A stretch of 18,673 nt of DNA, from positions 1 through 18,673 of the forward strand of contig JAEWUY010000135.1 of assembly GCA_023396795.1 (NCBI GenBank). The letters are read 5' to 3'. Source of the DNA: Bacillota bacterium. Lineage in GTDB: Bacteria > Bacillota_I > Bacilli_A > RFN20 > CAG-826. The notes beneath the pieces were generated by a model. The model did not search any database. It saw only the letters and a list, made by a program, of their open reading frames with translations, and had not been told where the DNA came from. Position 1 is the stretch's first letter. Each line of letters begins with the position of its first letter. Shown here one piece after another: positions 8,116 to 14,712 of the stretch. Both the position numbers and the translations under genes were made by a program.

Positions 8116-9496
8116 TATTTATTAACTCGTTATAACCAATAAGTATTTCTTTTAATTCTTTATGATTGGTGTGGCTTTTTAGATACTCTATGGAGATTGA
8201 TAAATCCGTATCTTTGGAAGGTCTTTTTCCATTAAATAGATCCGCCATCATTGATATATGCGTTAGGTTATAGTAACAGAACGTCATAAAGGCTCCATAA
8301 ATAAGGGGACACACCAGACGGCTAATTCTCATTTTTTCATTTGCGTTTAAGTGAAATGAAAAACGACAGCGAACAATTGATTCCATTACTTTGCACGCTT
8401 CAATGCATTCATATAAATCCTGGAGTGTATTTCCCCATCCTACAAGTTTAATGACATCCACCCCACGATATTCAATAAATTTAGCATAAGCAACGGCTTG
8501 CTCTTTTGAATAAATTGCTTTGTTATGTGAACTGAGAAGAACTTCACCGCCCATGCTATGGATTTCTTTTATATACTCCATTTGCTTATTAATTGCCTCT
8601 ATATCTAATATCGTTTCCAATGGATGCGCATCGATAAAAGACATATCAAATCCTTGCTTTTCCCAATATTGAATGTTTTCTGATGTATGACTATTTTGTG
8701 ATGGCTCATTCCAAAACATAAATCCTTGCAAATCAATCGCGGAACAACCAGCTTCAATTGCCAACTTCAAATAATCTAATCTAATTTGTTGATCGAATTT
8801 GTCGTCGTAAAAAATAGCAAGAACAGGGATGGAAATGGAATGAGTTATCTTGTAGATATTATCTTTTGTTAATAGCCCGTTTTTATACAATCCTTCTAAT
8901 CGCAAATCGAATGCGGTTGCTCCTCTTTTTTCAGCGATTTGAGCAGCAACAAGACAAGCCTCCACTGTTGTTTCTGGACAAGAAAACGCTATTCTTCCAC
9001 CACTAATTTTGGAAAAGGATTTTCTTTCCCATCCATTAATTGTCTTAATCGGATAATGTTTATTTAGATAATCACTATCGTAAACAGTAGGCCAAGTCTC
9101 AGGATAATTGATTAAAATATATGGATTGTGAGTTGTTAAAGACACAGTAATATCGTTTATCGAATAATCCATAAAAAACGACATATTCTCTAAAGAGAAG
9201 AAAGAGATTACGACTCTTTTGTCGTTTTGATTAACTATGCATCCAGCGTTATTAATTTCAACGCATGAATACTTTTCACCGTTCCAAATATCATGCTCAA
9301 TATTTTGTCCTCGCTTATAACAAAAACGATGAACATTATCATAATCAAGGCCGATATCTTTATTACTAGCAAAATAAAAATTAAACGAAGATAAAGTATC
9401 AATATCTACGATTGTTACAAAGATATTATTACCAACGCTAGTTATTGAGCATTTGTCATCAAACTGAAGCATAATCTTAAAATAATTCATAATCAT
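8105..9496 (-). CDS. Type I 3-dehydroquinate dehydratase-like TIM-barrel protein with extra N-terminal domain
   Basis: 463 residues, against about 220-250 for a plain AroD. Residues 1-~160 are a beta-rich domain I do not recognise. Residues ~165-410 follow the type I dehydroquinase pattern: 'FDLRLEGL' (Glu201, equivalent to the E-x-R-x-D segment), 'IPVLAIFY', 'LSSHNKA' with His324 at the catalytic His position, 'VDVIKLVG' with Lys350 at the Schiff-base Lys position, and a distal 'ISRLVCPLIYGAFMTF' like the family's S-R-x-x-x-P-x-x-G-x-x-x-T. Class I aldolase/dehydratase chemistry is therefore retained, but the context (FAD enzyme, glycan esterase, AraC) argues for catabolism rather than shikimate synthesis. 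A TATAAT lies across the first ATG, so Met3 at 9490 could be the real, nearly leaderless start. Fold call good, reaction unknown. Confidence 0.75.
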   Translation of the reverse strand: MIMNYFKIMLQFDDKCSITSVGNNIFVTIVDIDTLSSFNFYFASNKDIGLDYDNVHRFCYKRGQNIEHDIWNGEKYSCVEINNAGCIVNQNDKRVVISFFSLENMSFFMDYSINDITVSLTTHNPYILINYPETWPTVYDSDYLNKHYPIKTINGWERKSFSKISGGRIAFSCPETTVEACLVAAQIAEKRGATAFDLRLEGLYKNGLLTKDNIYKITHSISIPVLAIFYDDKFDQQIRLDYLKLAIEAGCSAIDLQGFMFWNEPSQNSHTSENIQYWEKQGFDMSFIDAHPLETILDIEAINKQMEYIKEIHSMGGEVLLSSHNKAIYSKEQAVAYAKFIEYRGVDVIKLVGWGNTLQDLYECIEACKVMESIVRCRFSFHLNANEKMRISRLVCPLIYGAFMTFCYYNLTHISMMADLFNGKRPSKDTDLSISIEYLKSHTNHKELKEILIGYNELINNEN

Positions 9497-9520
9497 TATA
9501 CTAAGGAAAAAATGAAGTAG

Positions 9521-9538
9521 AATTGTTCGGCAACAATT
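9521..9538. promoter_or_regulatory. Perfect inverted repeat AATTGTT-CGGC-AACAATT upstream of the DHQase-like gene
   Basis: Perfect 7-bp arms with a 4-bp centre, 25 bp upstream of ATG 9496 and only 4 bp from the third TATCAA-type dyad. It could be a second operator (LacI- or GntR-like in shape) or a leader hairpin. On the minus strand there is no immediate T tract, so it is not a good terminator. Confidence 0.4.
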
Positions 9539-9542
9539 TCAG

Positions 9543-9556
9543 TATCAATTCAGATA
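9543..9556. promoter_or_regulatory. Third, degenerate copy of the TATCAA-N2-TTGATA dyad
   Basis: TATCAATTCAGATA keeps TTGATA on the minus strand and 4 of 6 bases in the opposite arm. It lies 47 bp upstream of the ATG at 9496, in front of the first gene of the minus-strand locus. A good -10 at standard spacing is not visible. Confidence 0.35.
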
Positions 9557-9603
9557 AAGAATACCAAAGTCGTATAAAAAAGTTTTGAATCAAATTTAGA
9601 TTT

Positions 9604-9632
9604 AAAAAAAGTCCCGATATTTTCAGGACTTT
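9604..9632 (-). terminator. Rho-independent terminator (minus strand)
   Basis: On the minus strand AAAGTCC, an 11-nt loop, GGACTTT and then a run of T (plus-strand A 9604-9610). It ends whatever is transcribed leftward from about 9.78 kb. It sits upstream of the dyad and of the DHQase-like gene, so it could terminate a small RNA or act as an attenuator. Confidence 0.65.
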
Positions 9633-9643
9633 ATCAGCAATTC

Positions 9644-9688
9644 TGGTGGATCCGAAGGGTTACGATAATAACCCGCTACCTCTACCAT
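9644..9688 (-). pseudogene. tRNA-like 3' fragment (degenerate tRNA?)
   Basis: On the plus strand 9670-9688 matches 17 of 19 bases of the second tRNA-Ala gene (12489-12507), which covers its T-arm, variable loop and anticodon stem. 'TGGTGGA' at 9644-9650 matches that tRNA's 3' CCA end. On the minus strand it reads ...GGATCCACCA like a tRNA end. The T-loop is not TTCRANN and no pairing 5' acceptor is evident, so it is not a functional standard tRNA. Confidence 0.35.
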
Positions 9689-9949
9689 TTTCGGGGCAGG
9701 ACAACTGATTTCCCCGTTTTTATTTGGCTTCGGTATATCAATTCCACTTCAACCACATCCAAGAGATGCGGTCTGGAACCTATTATATAGGTGTTTTGCC
9801 TATAAAATACAGCATTTTATGCGATTTTTGGCGCTTTTCTTCGTTTTTCAGGATTTTATACAAAAACGGGACAATCGATTTTCCTTACCGGTATCATAGT
9901 GTGAACAATATTTAAAAACACGCAAGTAAAGTTTCGTTCTATTTTCTTT

Positions 9950-10780
9950 TTATGAATTTGAAGATTTGCTTTGCTCTTTTATTTTAGAAATATTAGTATT
10001 CATGTATTTTTTAAACATTCGAGAAAGATAATTAGGGTCACTTATTCCGCAAATATTGCAAGCTTCCTTAAGACTGGCATGCTCGTTTTTAACGAGATTT
10101 ATAGCTATCTCGAGTCTTATTTTATTTGCATATTTTATAATTGTGGTGCCGGTTAATTTGTGGAATATATCACTAAGATAGCCCTCACTAATTCCTATAT
10201 CAGCGGCAACATCCTTGACTGTGAAATTATTCTTCAAATTATCTAAAATATAGTTCTCTGCCTTTTCAACATACCCTATCGCAGCAGTGCTTATATTAGA
10301 CTTTCTATGTGTTCCTTTGCTTTCGTATTGGAATAAAGAAAGTAGTTCCAGTACAAGACCTGATAATTCCAAATCATTTGTTTTAGAATAAAGCGTTTTT
10401 TTAATACAGATCTTGATAATTTCAGATGCTTTTTTGACTTGAATTGGATCCGTCGTAACAATAGGTGCACAAACACAATTGCTGACTGGATTATCAATTA
10501 TTCGAAATTTGACTTTAAAACCAACCGTATGATGAATTTGATGAGCCGTCGAGGAAATATGGTGCTTTTCTGGATAAAAATGAAAATATATTGAATTTGA
10601 TAGTAGATGAAGTGTTTTGCCGCTTTCACTTTCTAATATTGCGTCGCTTTCTTCAAAATATGATATTTCTAGAAAATTATCTCTTTTAGGAAAGCTAACA
10701 GCATAATTATCCGTTTCATAAGAATGGGCAAATTCCGCTTGAGGAATACTTTCAACGGCGAACTTTATAGGTGCTTCCAT
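9950..10780 (-). CDS. AraC-family transcriptional regulator
   Basis: 276 residues. The N-terminal ~130 residues look like a cupin-type sensory domain: 'FHFYPEKHHISS' and 'VGFKVKFRI' are typical of AraC N-domains with a PxxxH-type segment. The C-terminal ~100 residues hold the double HTH: 'FTVKDVAADIGISEGYLSDI' (first helix pair), 'FHKLTGTTIIKY', then 'SLKEACNICGISDPNYLSRM' and 'FKKYMNTNISKIKE'. It reads toward the DHQase-like operon but is separated from it by 453 bp that include a terminator, so it is its own unit. It may be a second regulator of the locus, since the locus already has one AraC at 1348. No Shine-Dalgarno is visible before the ATG, which is preceded by an AT-rich stretch. Confidence 0.88.
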   Translation of the reverse strand: MEAPIKFAVESIPQAEFAHSYETDNYAVSFPKRDNFLEISYFEESDAILESESGKTLHLLSNSIYFHFYPEKHHISSTAHQIHHTVGFKVKFRIIDNPVSNCVCAPIVTTDPIQVKKASEIIKICIKKTLYSKTNDLELSGLVLELLSLFQYESKGTHRKSNISTAAIGYVEKAENYILDNLKNNFTVKDVAADIGISEGYLSDIFHKLTGTTIIKYANKIRLEIAINLVKNEHASLKEACNICGISDPNYLSRMFKKYMNTNISKIKEQSKSSNS

Positions 10781-10989
10781 ACTTTTAATTTACATTTTTA
10801 AGCAAGAAAAGACAATTTAGAATCTAAGTTTTGTCCAGATTTATATTAGTTCTGTTTATTTAAGAGACTTTAAGGTCAATTTATAATAAATATGACAATA
10901 ACTATACGATTATCTAGGAATCTGTTTATATGCCGAATTTTAGTTCTGCTTCTTGATTTTTATCTAGAAACCATCCAAAGGTAAATGAT
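10781..10989. other. Intergenic region between divergent genes
   Basis: 209 bp, strongly AT-rich. TTGACC occurs on the minus strand near 10876-10881 and could be a -35 for the AraC gene, but no convincing -10 follows. I find no copy of the TATCAA-type dyad here. Confidence 0.4.
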
Positions 10990-11184
10990 ATGAGAATTGG
11001 AAAGAAAGTACTACTGCTATCAATGCTGCTTTTCACAGCTTCTTTTGTTGGCGGTTGTGCTTCCAAAGCATTAAAAAATACACCTTTATCTGATACAGCA
11101 ATCATCAAAGGTGACGATTTTTATGGTCACGGTTTAACAGGAGACAATATGAATCTTTCTAAAGCCCAGAGATTATATGACAGT
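10990..11184 (+). pseudogene. N-terminus of a lipoprotein, truncated
   Basis: ATG at 10990 has a fair ribosome-binding site (AAAGGT, 8 bp upstream). The product begins with a basic MRIGKK, a hydrophobic stretch and a lipobox 'FVGGC' (Cys23), then a hydrophilic mature part with 'KGDDFYGHGLTGDNMNLSKA'. After about residue 65 ('RLYDS') the frame runs into antisense hsdM sequence and ends at 11265, so the native protein is cut at about 11184. The family of the mature part is not recognisable. It is head-to-head with the AraC gene at 10780 and convergent with the hsdM remnant, to which it is joined without any spacer. This looks like a deletion or recombination junction. Confidence 0.5.
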
Positions 11185-12069
11185 TACTTCATTGACATTA
11201 AACGGCGGGTTTGCCATAACATAATCAAATTTCCCCACTGCATCATATGGATTTGCGTAAAATGAGTTTGCTTCAGTTATTTTTCCACGGACGTTATTAA
11301 GAAGAAGATTCATTTTAGCCAATTTAACCGTGGCTTCATCTTTTTCAACACCATAACAAACAAATTTCATCATTTCCTCGTTTGATGCATTATGTGAATG
11401 CATCAAACGAGCAGCTTGAACAAACATACCACCGGAACCACAAGCCGGGTCCAAAAACATTTTGTTGCCTGGTTGTGGTTGCAAAACATTCACCATGTAT
11501 CTAACAACTGTGGATGGAGTATAAAAAGTTCCGCCATCTTTACCTTCAGCAAGTGCAAAATTACCTAAAAAATATTCATAAATTTCACCAAATAAATCTA
11601 TTTCAATGTTTTCAGGAATGTCTTTAAATACTTTAATAACTCTAGCGAGTAAATCTGGTTCTTCTTTAGGAACTAAAGCGCCATAAACTTCTGTAGGCAA
11701 TACACCATCAAGTTTTTCTGGGTTTTCTCTTTCAATAGCCAACATTGCGTTTTTAACAAGTTTGGCTTTTTCTGCTGTATCAGGAGCATTATTTATTGAA
11801 TCGAAATAGGCTTCTTCGGGAAGATAAAAGCCACAAATATCTATTGCAATTTGTTTTATGGCCTTTTCAGTTCTTGTCCCTTTTCTTCTATTATATTCAG
11901 CAGTTATTTTATCTTAATTTTGTTTATACAAAATATCAGCATAACGCAAAAAAACTAATCCTAAAATAGGCTGACCGAATTTATTAGCCGCAAGATGGGC
12001 GCCTTGACGAAGCATGTCAGCAGAACGCCACAAATCATCTTTAAGTTTTTTTAATTCCAAATCGGTCAT
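11173..12069 (-). pseudogene. hsdM: Type I restriction-modification methyltransferase HsdM, broken
   Basis: The start is ATG 12069 with a strong GGAGGA 7 bp upstream, not the ATG 36 bp further out. The first 51 codons (MTDLELKKLKDDLWRSADML..., 'FGQPILGLVFLRYADILYKQ') are a normal HsdM N-terminal domain. Codon 52 (11914-11916) is TAA. The same frame then continues uninterrupted as 'DKITAEYNRRKGTRTEK', through the coiled HsdM N-domain, 'FYTPSTVVRYM', motif I 'FLDPACGSGGMF' (AdoMet binding) and motif IV 'NPPF', then stops being HsdM-like after 'NPPFNVNEV' (about 11185). So there is one nonsense codon, and the last ~40% of the usual ~500 residues is missing. No hsdS or hsdR is present in the window. 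Non-functional unless the stop is suppressed. Confidence 0.85.
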
Positions 12070-12110
12070 ATCAGTTTCCTCCGGCCTATATGAAACAATA
12101 ATCATATAAG

Positions 12111-12116
12111 ATTATA
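12111..12116 (-). promoter_or_regulatory. -10 box (TATAAT) for the hsdM remnant
   Basis: Consensus TATAAT on the minus strand, 42 bp before the ATG at 12069, with a weak -35 (TAGAAA, 18 bp spacer). Confidence 0.4.
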
Positions 12117-12141
12117 AACGAAGATAGATACATTTTCTATA

Positions 12142-12175
12142 AAACAAAAGAAAAGCACCACAATTAAGTGATGCT
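12142..12175 (-). terminator. Intrinsic terminator after tRNA-Ala (12262)
   Basis: On the minus strand AGCATCAC, loop TTAATT, GTGGTGCT, then TTTTCTTTTG. The 8-bp stem lies 12 bp beyond the tRNA CCA end. Confidence 0.8.
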
Positions 12176-12186
12176 AATAATCAATA

Positions 12187-12262
12187 TGGTGGACCCAACG
12201 AGGATCGAACTCGCCACCTCCTCGCTGCCAGCGAGGCGCTCTTCCAGATGAGCTATGGGCCC
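12187..12262 (-). tRNA. tRNA-Ala, anticodon GGC (copy 1)
   Basis: A full 76-nt cloverleaf with encoded CCA. The acceptor is GGGCCCA/TGGGTCC with the alanine identity pair G3-U70. The D-arm is GCTC...GAGC; the anticodon stem CCTCG/CGAGG has loop CTGGCAG, so the anticodon is GGC. The T-arm is GCGAG-TTCGATC-CTCGT. Positions 32-38 are C-G, unlike the second copy. It has its own terminator; no clear promoter is visible just upstream. Confidence 0.95.
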
Positions 12263-12467
12263 AAATATACACTTGTTTCCCCGTTTTTTCGGGGCAATTG
12301 GAACATATATGAGGTTTCTTATCTGAAACTCTCATAAAACGAGAAAAGCCCTGTAATGCCAGAGCTTTCCACCGTTTTTACTGAAAAATCAGTAATTTAG
12401 CCGCTAATACAGCTTGTATTTCAACCCTTTTTCCTTGTTGCCTTGGATTAAGGGTAGCGGGTATTTA
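12263..12467. other. Spacer between the two tRNA-Ala genes
   Basis: 205 bp with several small hairpins: CCCCG-N6-CGGGG near 12279-12294, GAGGTTTC...GAAACTCTC near 12311-12333, the terminator at 12345-12368, and TTACTG-N6-CAGTAA at 12378-12395. It shares short words (TGCCCCGAAAA, AAAACGGGGAAA, ACCCGCTACC) with the 9.6-9.7 kb structured region. No gene seen. Confidence 0.4.
12345..12368 (-). terminator. Intrinsic terminator after tRNA-Ala (12543)
   Basis: On the minus strand AAAGCTCTG, loop GCATTA, CAGGGCTTT (9 bp with one G-U), then TCTCGTTTT. About 100 bp beyond the tRNA 3' end. Confidence 0.55.
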
Positions 12468-12543
12468 TGGTGGAGCTGACGAGGATCGAACTCGCTACCT
12501 CTTCCATGCCATGGAAGCGCTCTCCCAGATGAGCTACAGCCCC
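12468..12543 (-). tRNA. tRNA-Ala, anticodon GGC (copy 2)
   Basis: A full 76-nt cloverleaf with encoded CCA. The acceptor is GGGGCTG/CAGCTCC with G3-U70. The anticodon stem CTTCC/GGAAG has loop ATGGCAT, anticodon GGC. The T-arm is GCGAG-TTCGATC-CTCGT. Positions 32-38 are A-U, the combination known to tune tRNA-Ala(GGC) decoding in E. coli. A good promoter lies just upstream. Confidence 0.95.
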
Positions 12544-12565
12544 AAGCGGTCTAAACAACTTCAAT

Positions 12566-12594
12566 ATATTAGCGTTTTTAACTAACAATTTCAA
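12566..12594 (-). promoter_or_regulatory. Promoter of tRNA-Ala copy 2
   Basis: TTGAAA (12589-12594), 17-bp spacer, TAATAT (12566-12571), giving a start near 12559, about 16 bp before the tRNA. Confidence 0.7.
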
Positions 12595-12642
12595 TAGTTA
12601 TAAAAGTAAATATCGTTTGAACATTAGACTGTAAAATAATGT

Positions 12643-13342
12643 CTATTTGATGTAAGCGCCATATTCAGCAACTTTGCCTGGGGCTGGCGTTAATTGCGTA
12701 TTTAAAACATAAACACGAACATTGCCTTTCCCTGACATTGATACCGAAAGACTCCCATTAGTAACATTTCTTGTCTCACCAGTAACAGCATCGACGTATA
12801 TACCATTGGGAATGTTGTTGAAAGTAGCGCCTCCGGAGACGGTGATTAAGGCAAAACTATCGGTTGTGCTATCGGTGAAACGGCGTTTATACGCCATCCA
12901 TCCATCGATATTTTCAGTCGAATACTGACCTTTTTGTAAAGCAGGGACAGCATGACGAATGAGGTTTAGAGTGCGAATATGTTTGGCTAACGGATGATTA
13001 AGGGTATTGGCCACTGCTCCTGTCGCATTTGTGTATTTGCCAAAATCAGTAGCCGTCACACTTCCGGTAATGTGGTCGCCAAAGTGAGCACGACCCGTTT
13101 CGCTTAAAGGAGCATTTGGACCAACGTCAATGCGTTTACCTTTTTGAAATTCGATTTCACTTCCGTAGTAAATGCAAGGAATACCGCGAAAAGTAAACAT
13201 CAATGAGAGATTTTCGGCCCAAACATCCTGTGGCTGATTGAAGCGTTCTCTTTCTGGCGCGCCATCAGGGGCATAATCAGGAGAGTCAACTACATATGTA
13301 AATATCGGCCAAATTAATGCAAGAGGTGACGAATGATAAGAA
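12643..13342 (-). pseudogene. C-terminal fragment of a secreted GH13 alpha-amylase-type enzyme
   Basis: An open frame with no start codon at a sensible place. The recognisable part is 'FTYVVDSPDYAPDG...ERERF', then 'MMFTFRGIPCIYYGSEIEF', the GH13 segment G-x-P-x-x-Y-Y-G-x-E near the end of the barrel. It is followed by a C-terminal beta domain with 'GMAYKRR'-like and 'VRVYVLNT' segments and a native stop at 12643. The catalytic Asp and Glu regions upstream are absent. The 5' end abuts the terminator of the ABC ATPase gene, and the frame stays open back to that gene's stop codon (in the same phase). This is best read as a deletion that removed the first part of an amylase. It would have hydrolysed alpha-glucans outside the cell, matching the sugar ABC ATPase next to it. 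Confidence 0.75.
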
Positions 13343-13362
13343 AAAGAGCCTAATGGCTCTTT
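13337..13362 (-). terminator. Intrinsic terminator after the ABC ATPase gene
   Basis: AAAGAGCC-ATTA-GGCTCTTT on the minus strand (perfect 8-bp stem, 4-nt loop) followed by TTCTT, 28 bp past the ATPase stop codon. Confidence 0.8.
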
Positions 13363-13389
13363 AAAAAAAGTTAACTTTAGTTTGGATAA

Positions 13390-14661
13390 TTAGAAAATGC
13401 GCTTCGTCGACTTGACATCGAAAATATGGAGCTTGCTGACATCAAAAACGAGTTGCAAATTATCATGAATACTAATTGGGCGGACAGACGGAATCTTGGC
13501 CACGATATCGCTGCCAGCAAAATCAGTATGAACATAGTATTCATGTCCAAGCAATTCTGCGACATCCACCTTAACATCGTAAACATCGCTAGGATGCTTT
13601 TGTCGATTCTCTGTTGTCGCTTCAAAAATATCTTCGGGTCGAATACCAAAAATAACATTGTGTGGTTCTTTAAATGATTCAAGTTGTTCACGAAGATTAG
13701 CTTTTTTGGCTTCGGCTTCTTTTCTTTCATCATCCGTTACAGTCTTGCGTTGCTCAAATTTTTCCAGTGCAAGATTAACTTCTTTGCGAGCCGCTTCATA
13801 AAATGCATCATGGGCTTTCTTGGCTTCAGCGGCCAACTTAATCTTGCGACCATCTTTGAAAGTGATGACACCTTCTTGATAAGTAACATCAACGAAGTTC
13901 ATGGCTGGCGAACCAATGAAACCAGCAACGAATAAGTTCGATGGATTATTATATATCTCCAATGGAGTACCAATTTGTTGAATATAACCAGCTTTCATGA
14001 CGACAATCCGATTTGCCATAGTCATGGCCTCGGTTTGGTCATGAGTAACATAAATAGTCGTCGCTCCAAGTTCTTCATGAAGTTTAATGATTTCACTTCT
14101 CATTTGAACACGCAGCTTGGCATCAAGATTAGAAAGTGGCTCATCCATCAAAAAAACTTTGGCGTTTCGAACAATGGCACGGCCAAGGGCAACACGTTGG
14201 CGCTGGCCACCAGATAAAGCCTTTGGTTTTCTTTCGAGATATTCTTCGATTTCTAGGATACGAGCCGCTTCACGAACACGCCGATCAATTTCAGCGTGAG
14301 GATAACGGCGAATTTTAAGTCCAAAAGCCATATTATCGTATACCGACATATGCGGATATAAAGCATAACTTTGAAAGACCATCGCGATATCGCGATCTTT
14401 AGGAGCGCAATCATTTGAATATTGACCGTCGATCCACAACTCACCTGAGGTAATATCCTCAAGGCCGGCAATCATGCGAAGGGTTGTTGATTTGCCACAG
14501 CCCGACGGACCGACAAAAACGACAAATTCTTGTTTCGCAATTTCCAAATTGAAATCAAACACAGCTTGAACTTTATTATCGTAAACTTTGTTAATATCGC
14601 GTAAAGAGACATAACTTAAGTTGCTAGGGGCCTCGACGACAGGTTTTTCCATTTCTTTCAT
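13390..14661 (-). CDS. msmK: Sugar ABC transporter ATP-binding subunit, MsmK/UgpC/MalK type
   Basis: The start is ATG 14661 with GGAGG 8 bp upstream; the frame extends 22 codons further but without support. 423 residues. Walker A GPSGCGKST at 51-59, Q-loop Gln97, signature LSGGQ at 149-153, Walker B VFLMDEP near 169-175, H-loop His207. The C-terminal regulatory (TOBE/OB) domain starts with 'SPAMNFVDV' near 251 and has 'IFGIRPEDI' near 337. Between them residues ~276-331 are a charged, Ala/Glu/Lys-rich, probably coiled-coil insertion that makes the protein ~50 residues longer than usual (~370). It energises uptake of oligosaccharides for permeases encoded elsewhere. It sits between two broken GH13 genes and has its own terminator. 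A palindrome lies at 14713-14725, upstream. Confidence 0.92.
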   Translation of the reverse strand: MKEMEKPVVEAPSNLSYVSLRDINKVYDNKVQAVFDFNLEIAKQEFVVFVGPSGCGKSTTLRMIAGLEDITSGELWIDGQYSNDCAPKDRDIAMVFQSYALYPHMSVYDNMAFGLKIRRYPHAEIDRRVREAARILEIEEYLERKPKALSGGQRQRVALGRAIVRNAKVFLMDEPLSNLDAKLRVQMRSEIIKLHEELGATTIYVTHDQTEAMTMANRIVVMKAGYIQQIGTPLEIYNNPSNLFVAGFIGSPAMNFVDVTYQEGVITFKDGRKIKLAAEAKKAHDAFYEAARKEVNLALEKFEQRKTVTDDERKEAEAKKANLREQLESFKEPHNVIFGIRPEDIFEATTENRQKHPSDVYDVKVDVAELLGHEYYVHTDFAGSDIVAKIPSVRPISIHDNLQLVFDVSKLHIFDVKSTKRIF

Positions 14662-14712
14662 GAAATTTTCCTCCGATACCAAAATCTTACCATGACCTAA
14701 ATAAGGTGAATA

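Larger units (their letters stand above)
9604..9775 (-). ncRNA. Candidate small structured RNA or leader (unidentified)
   Basis: On the minus strand a TATAAT stands at 9782-9787, though with a poor -35. It is followed by ~170 nt rich in potential hairpins: ACCGCATC-TCTT-GGATGTGGT, CGGGG...CCCCG and GGGTTA-N6-TAACCC. The last two are enclosed by CCGAA...TTCGG and GTGGA...TCCAC. The stretch ends in the terminator at 9604-9632. I checked by eye for T-box, TPP, FMN and tmRNA signatures and did not find them. No convincing ORF covers 9497-9949. Confidence 0.3.

Noticed and set aside
9644..9760. Functional long-variable-arm tRNA on the minus strand
   Set aside because: The 3' end reads GGATCCACCA, but no pairing 5' acceptor, no standard T-loop and no clear anticodon arm are found.
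9604..9775. Known riboswitch, T-box or tmRNA
   Set aside because: No T-box AGGGTGG motif, no TPP/FMN/SAM core, and no tmRNA tag frame with a GGGTTCGA-type 3' arm.
9724..9915. Plus-strand 63-codon frame in the 9.5-9.95 kb gap
   Set aside because: It begins with TTG, has no ribosome-binding site and no recognisable family, and lies across hairpin-rich DNA.
11173..12069. Two separate small genes instead of one hsdM
   Set aside because: The frame on both sides of the TAA is the same and reads as continuous HsdM sequence.
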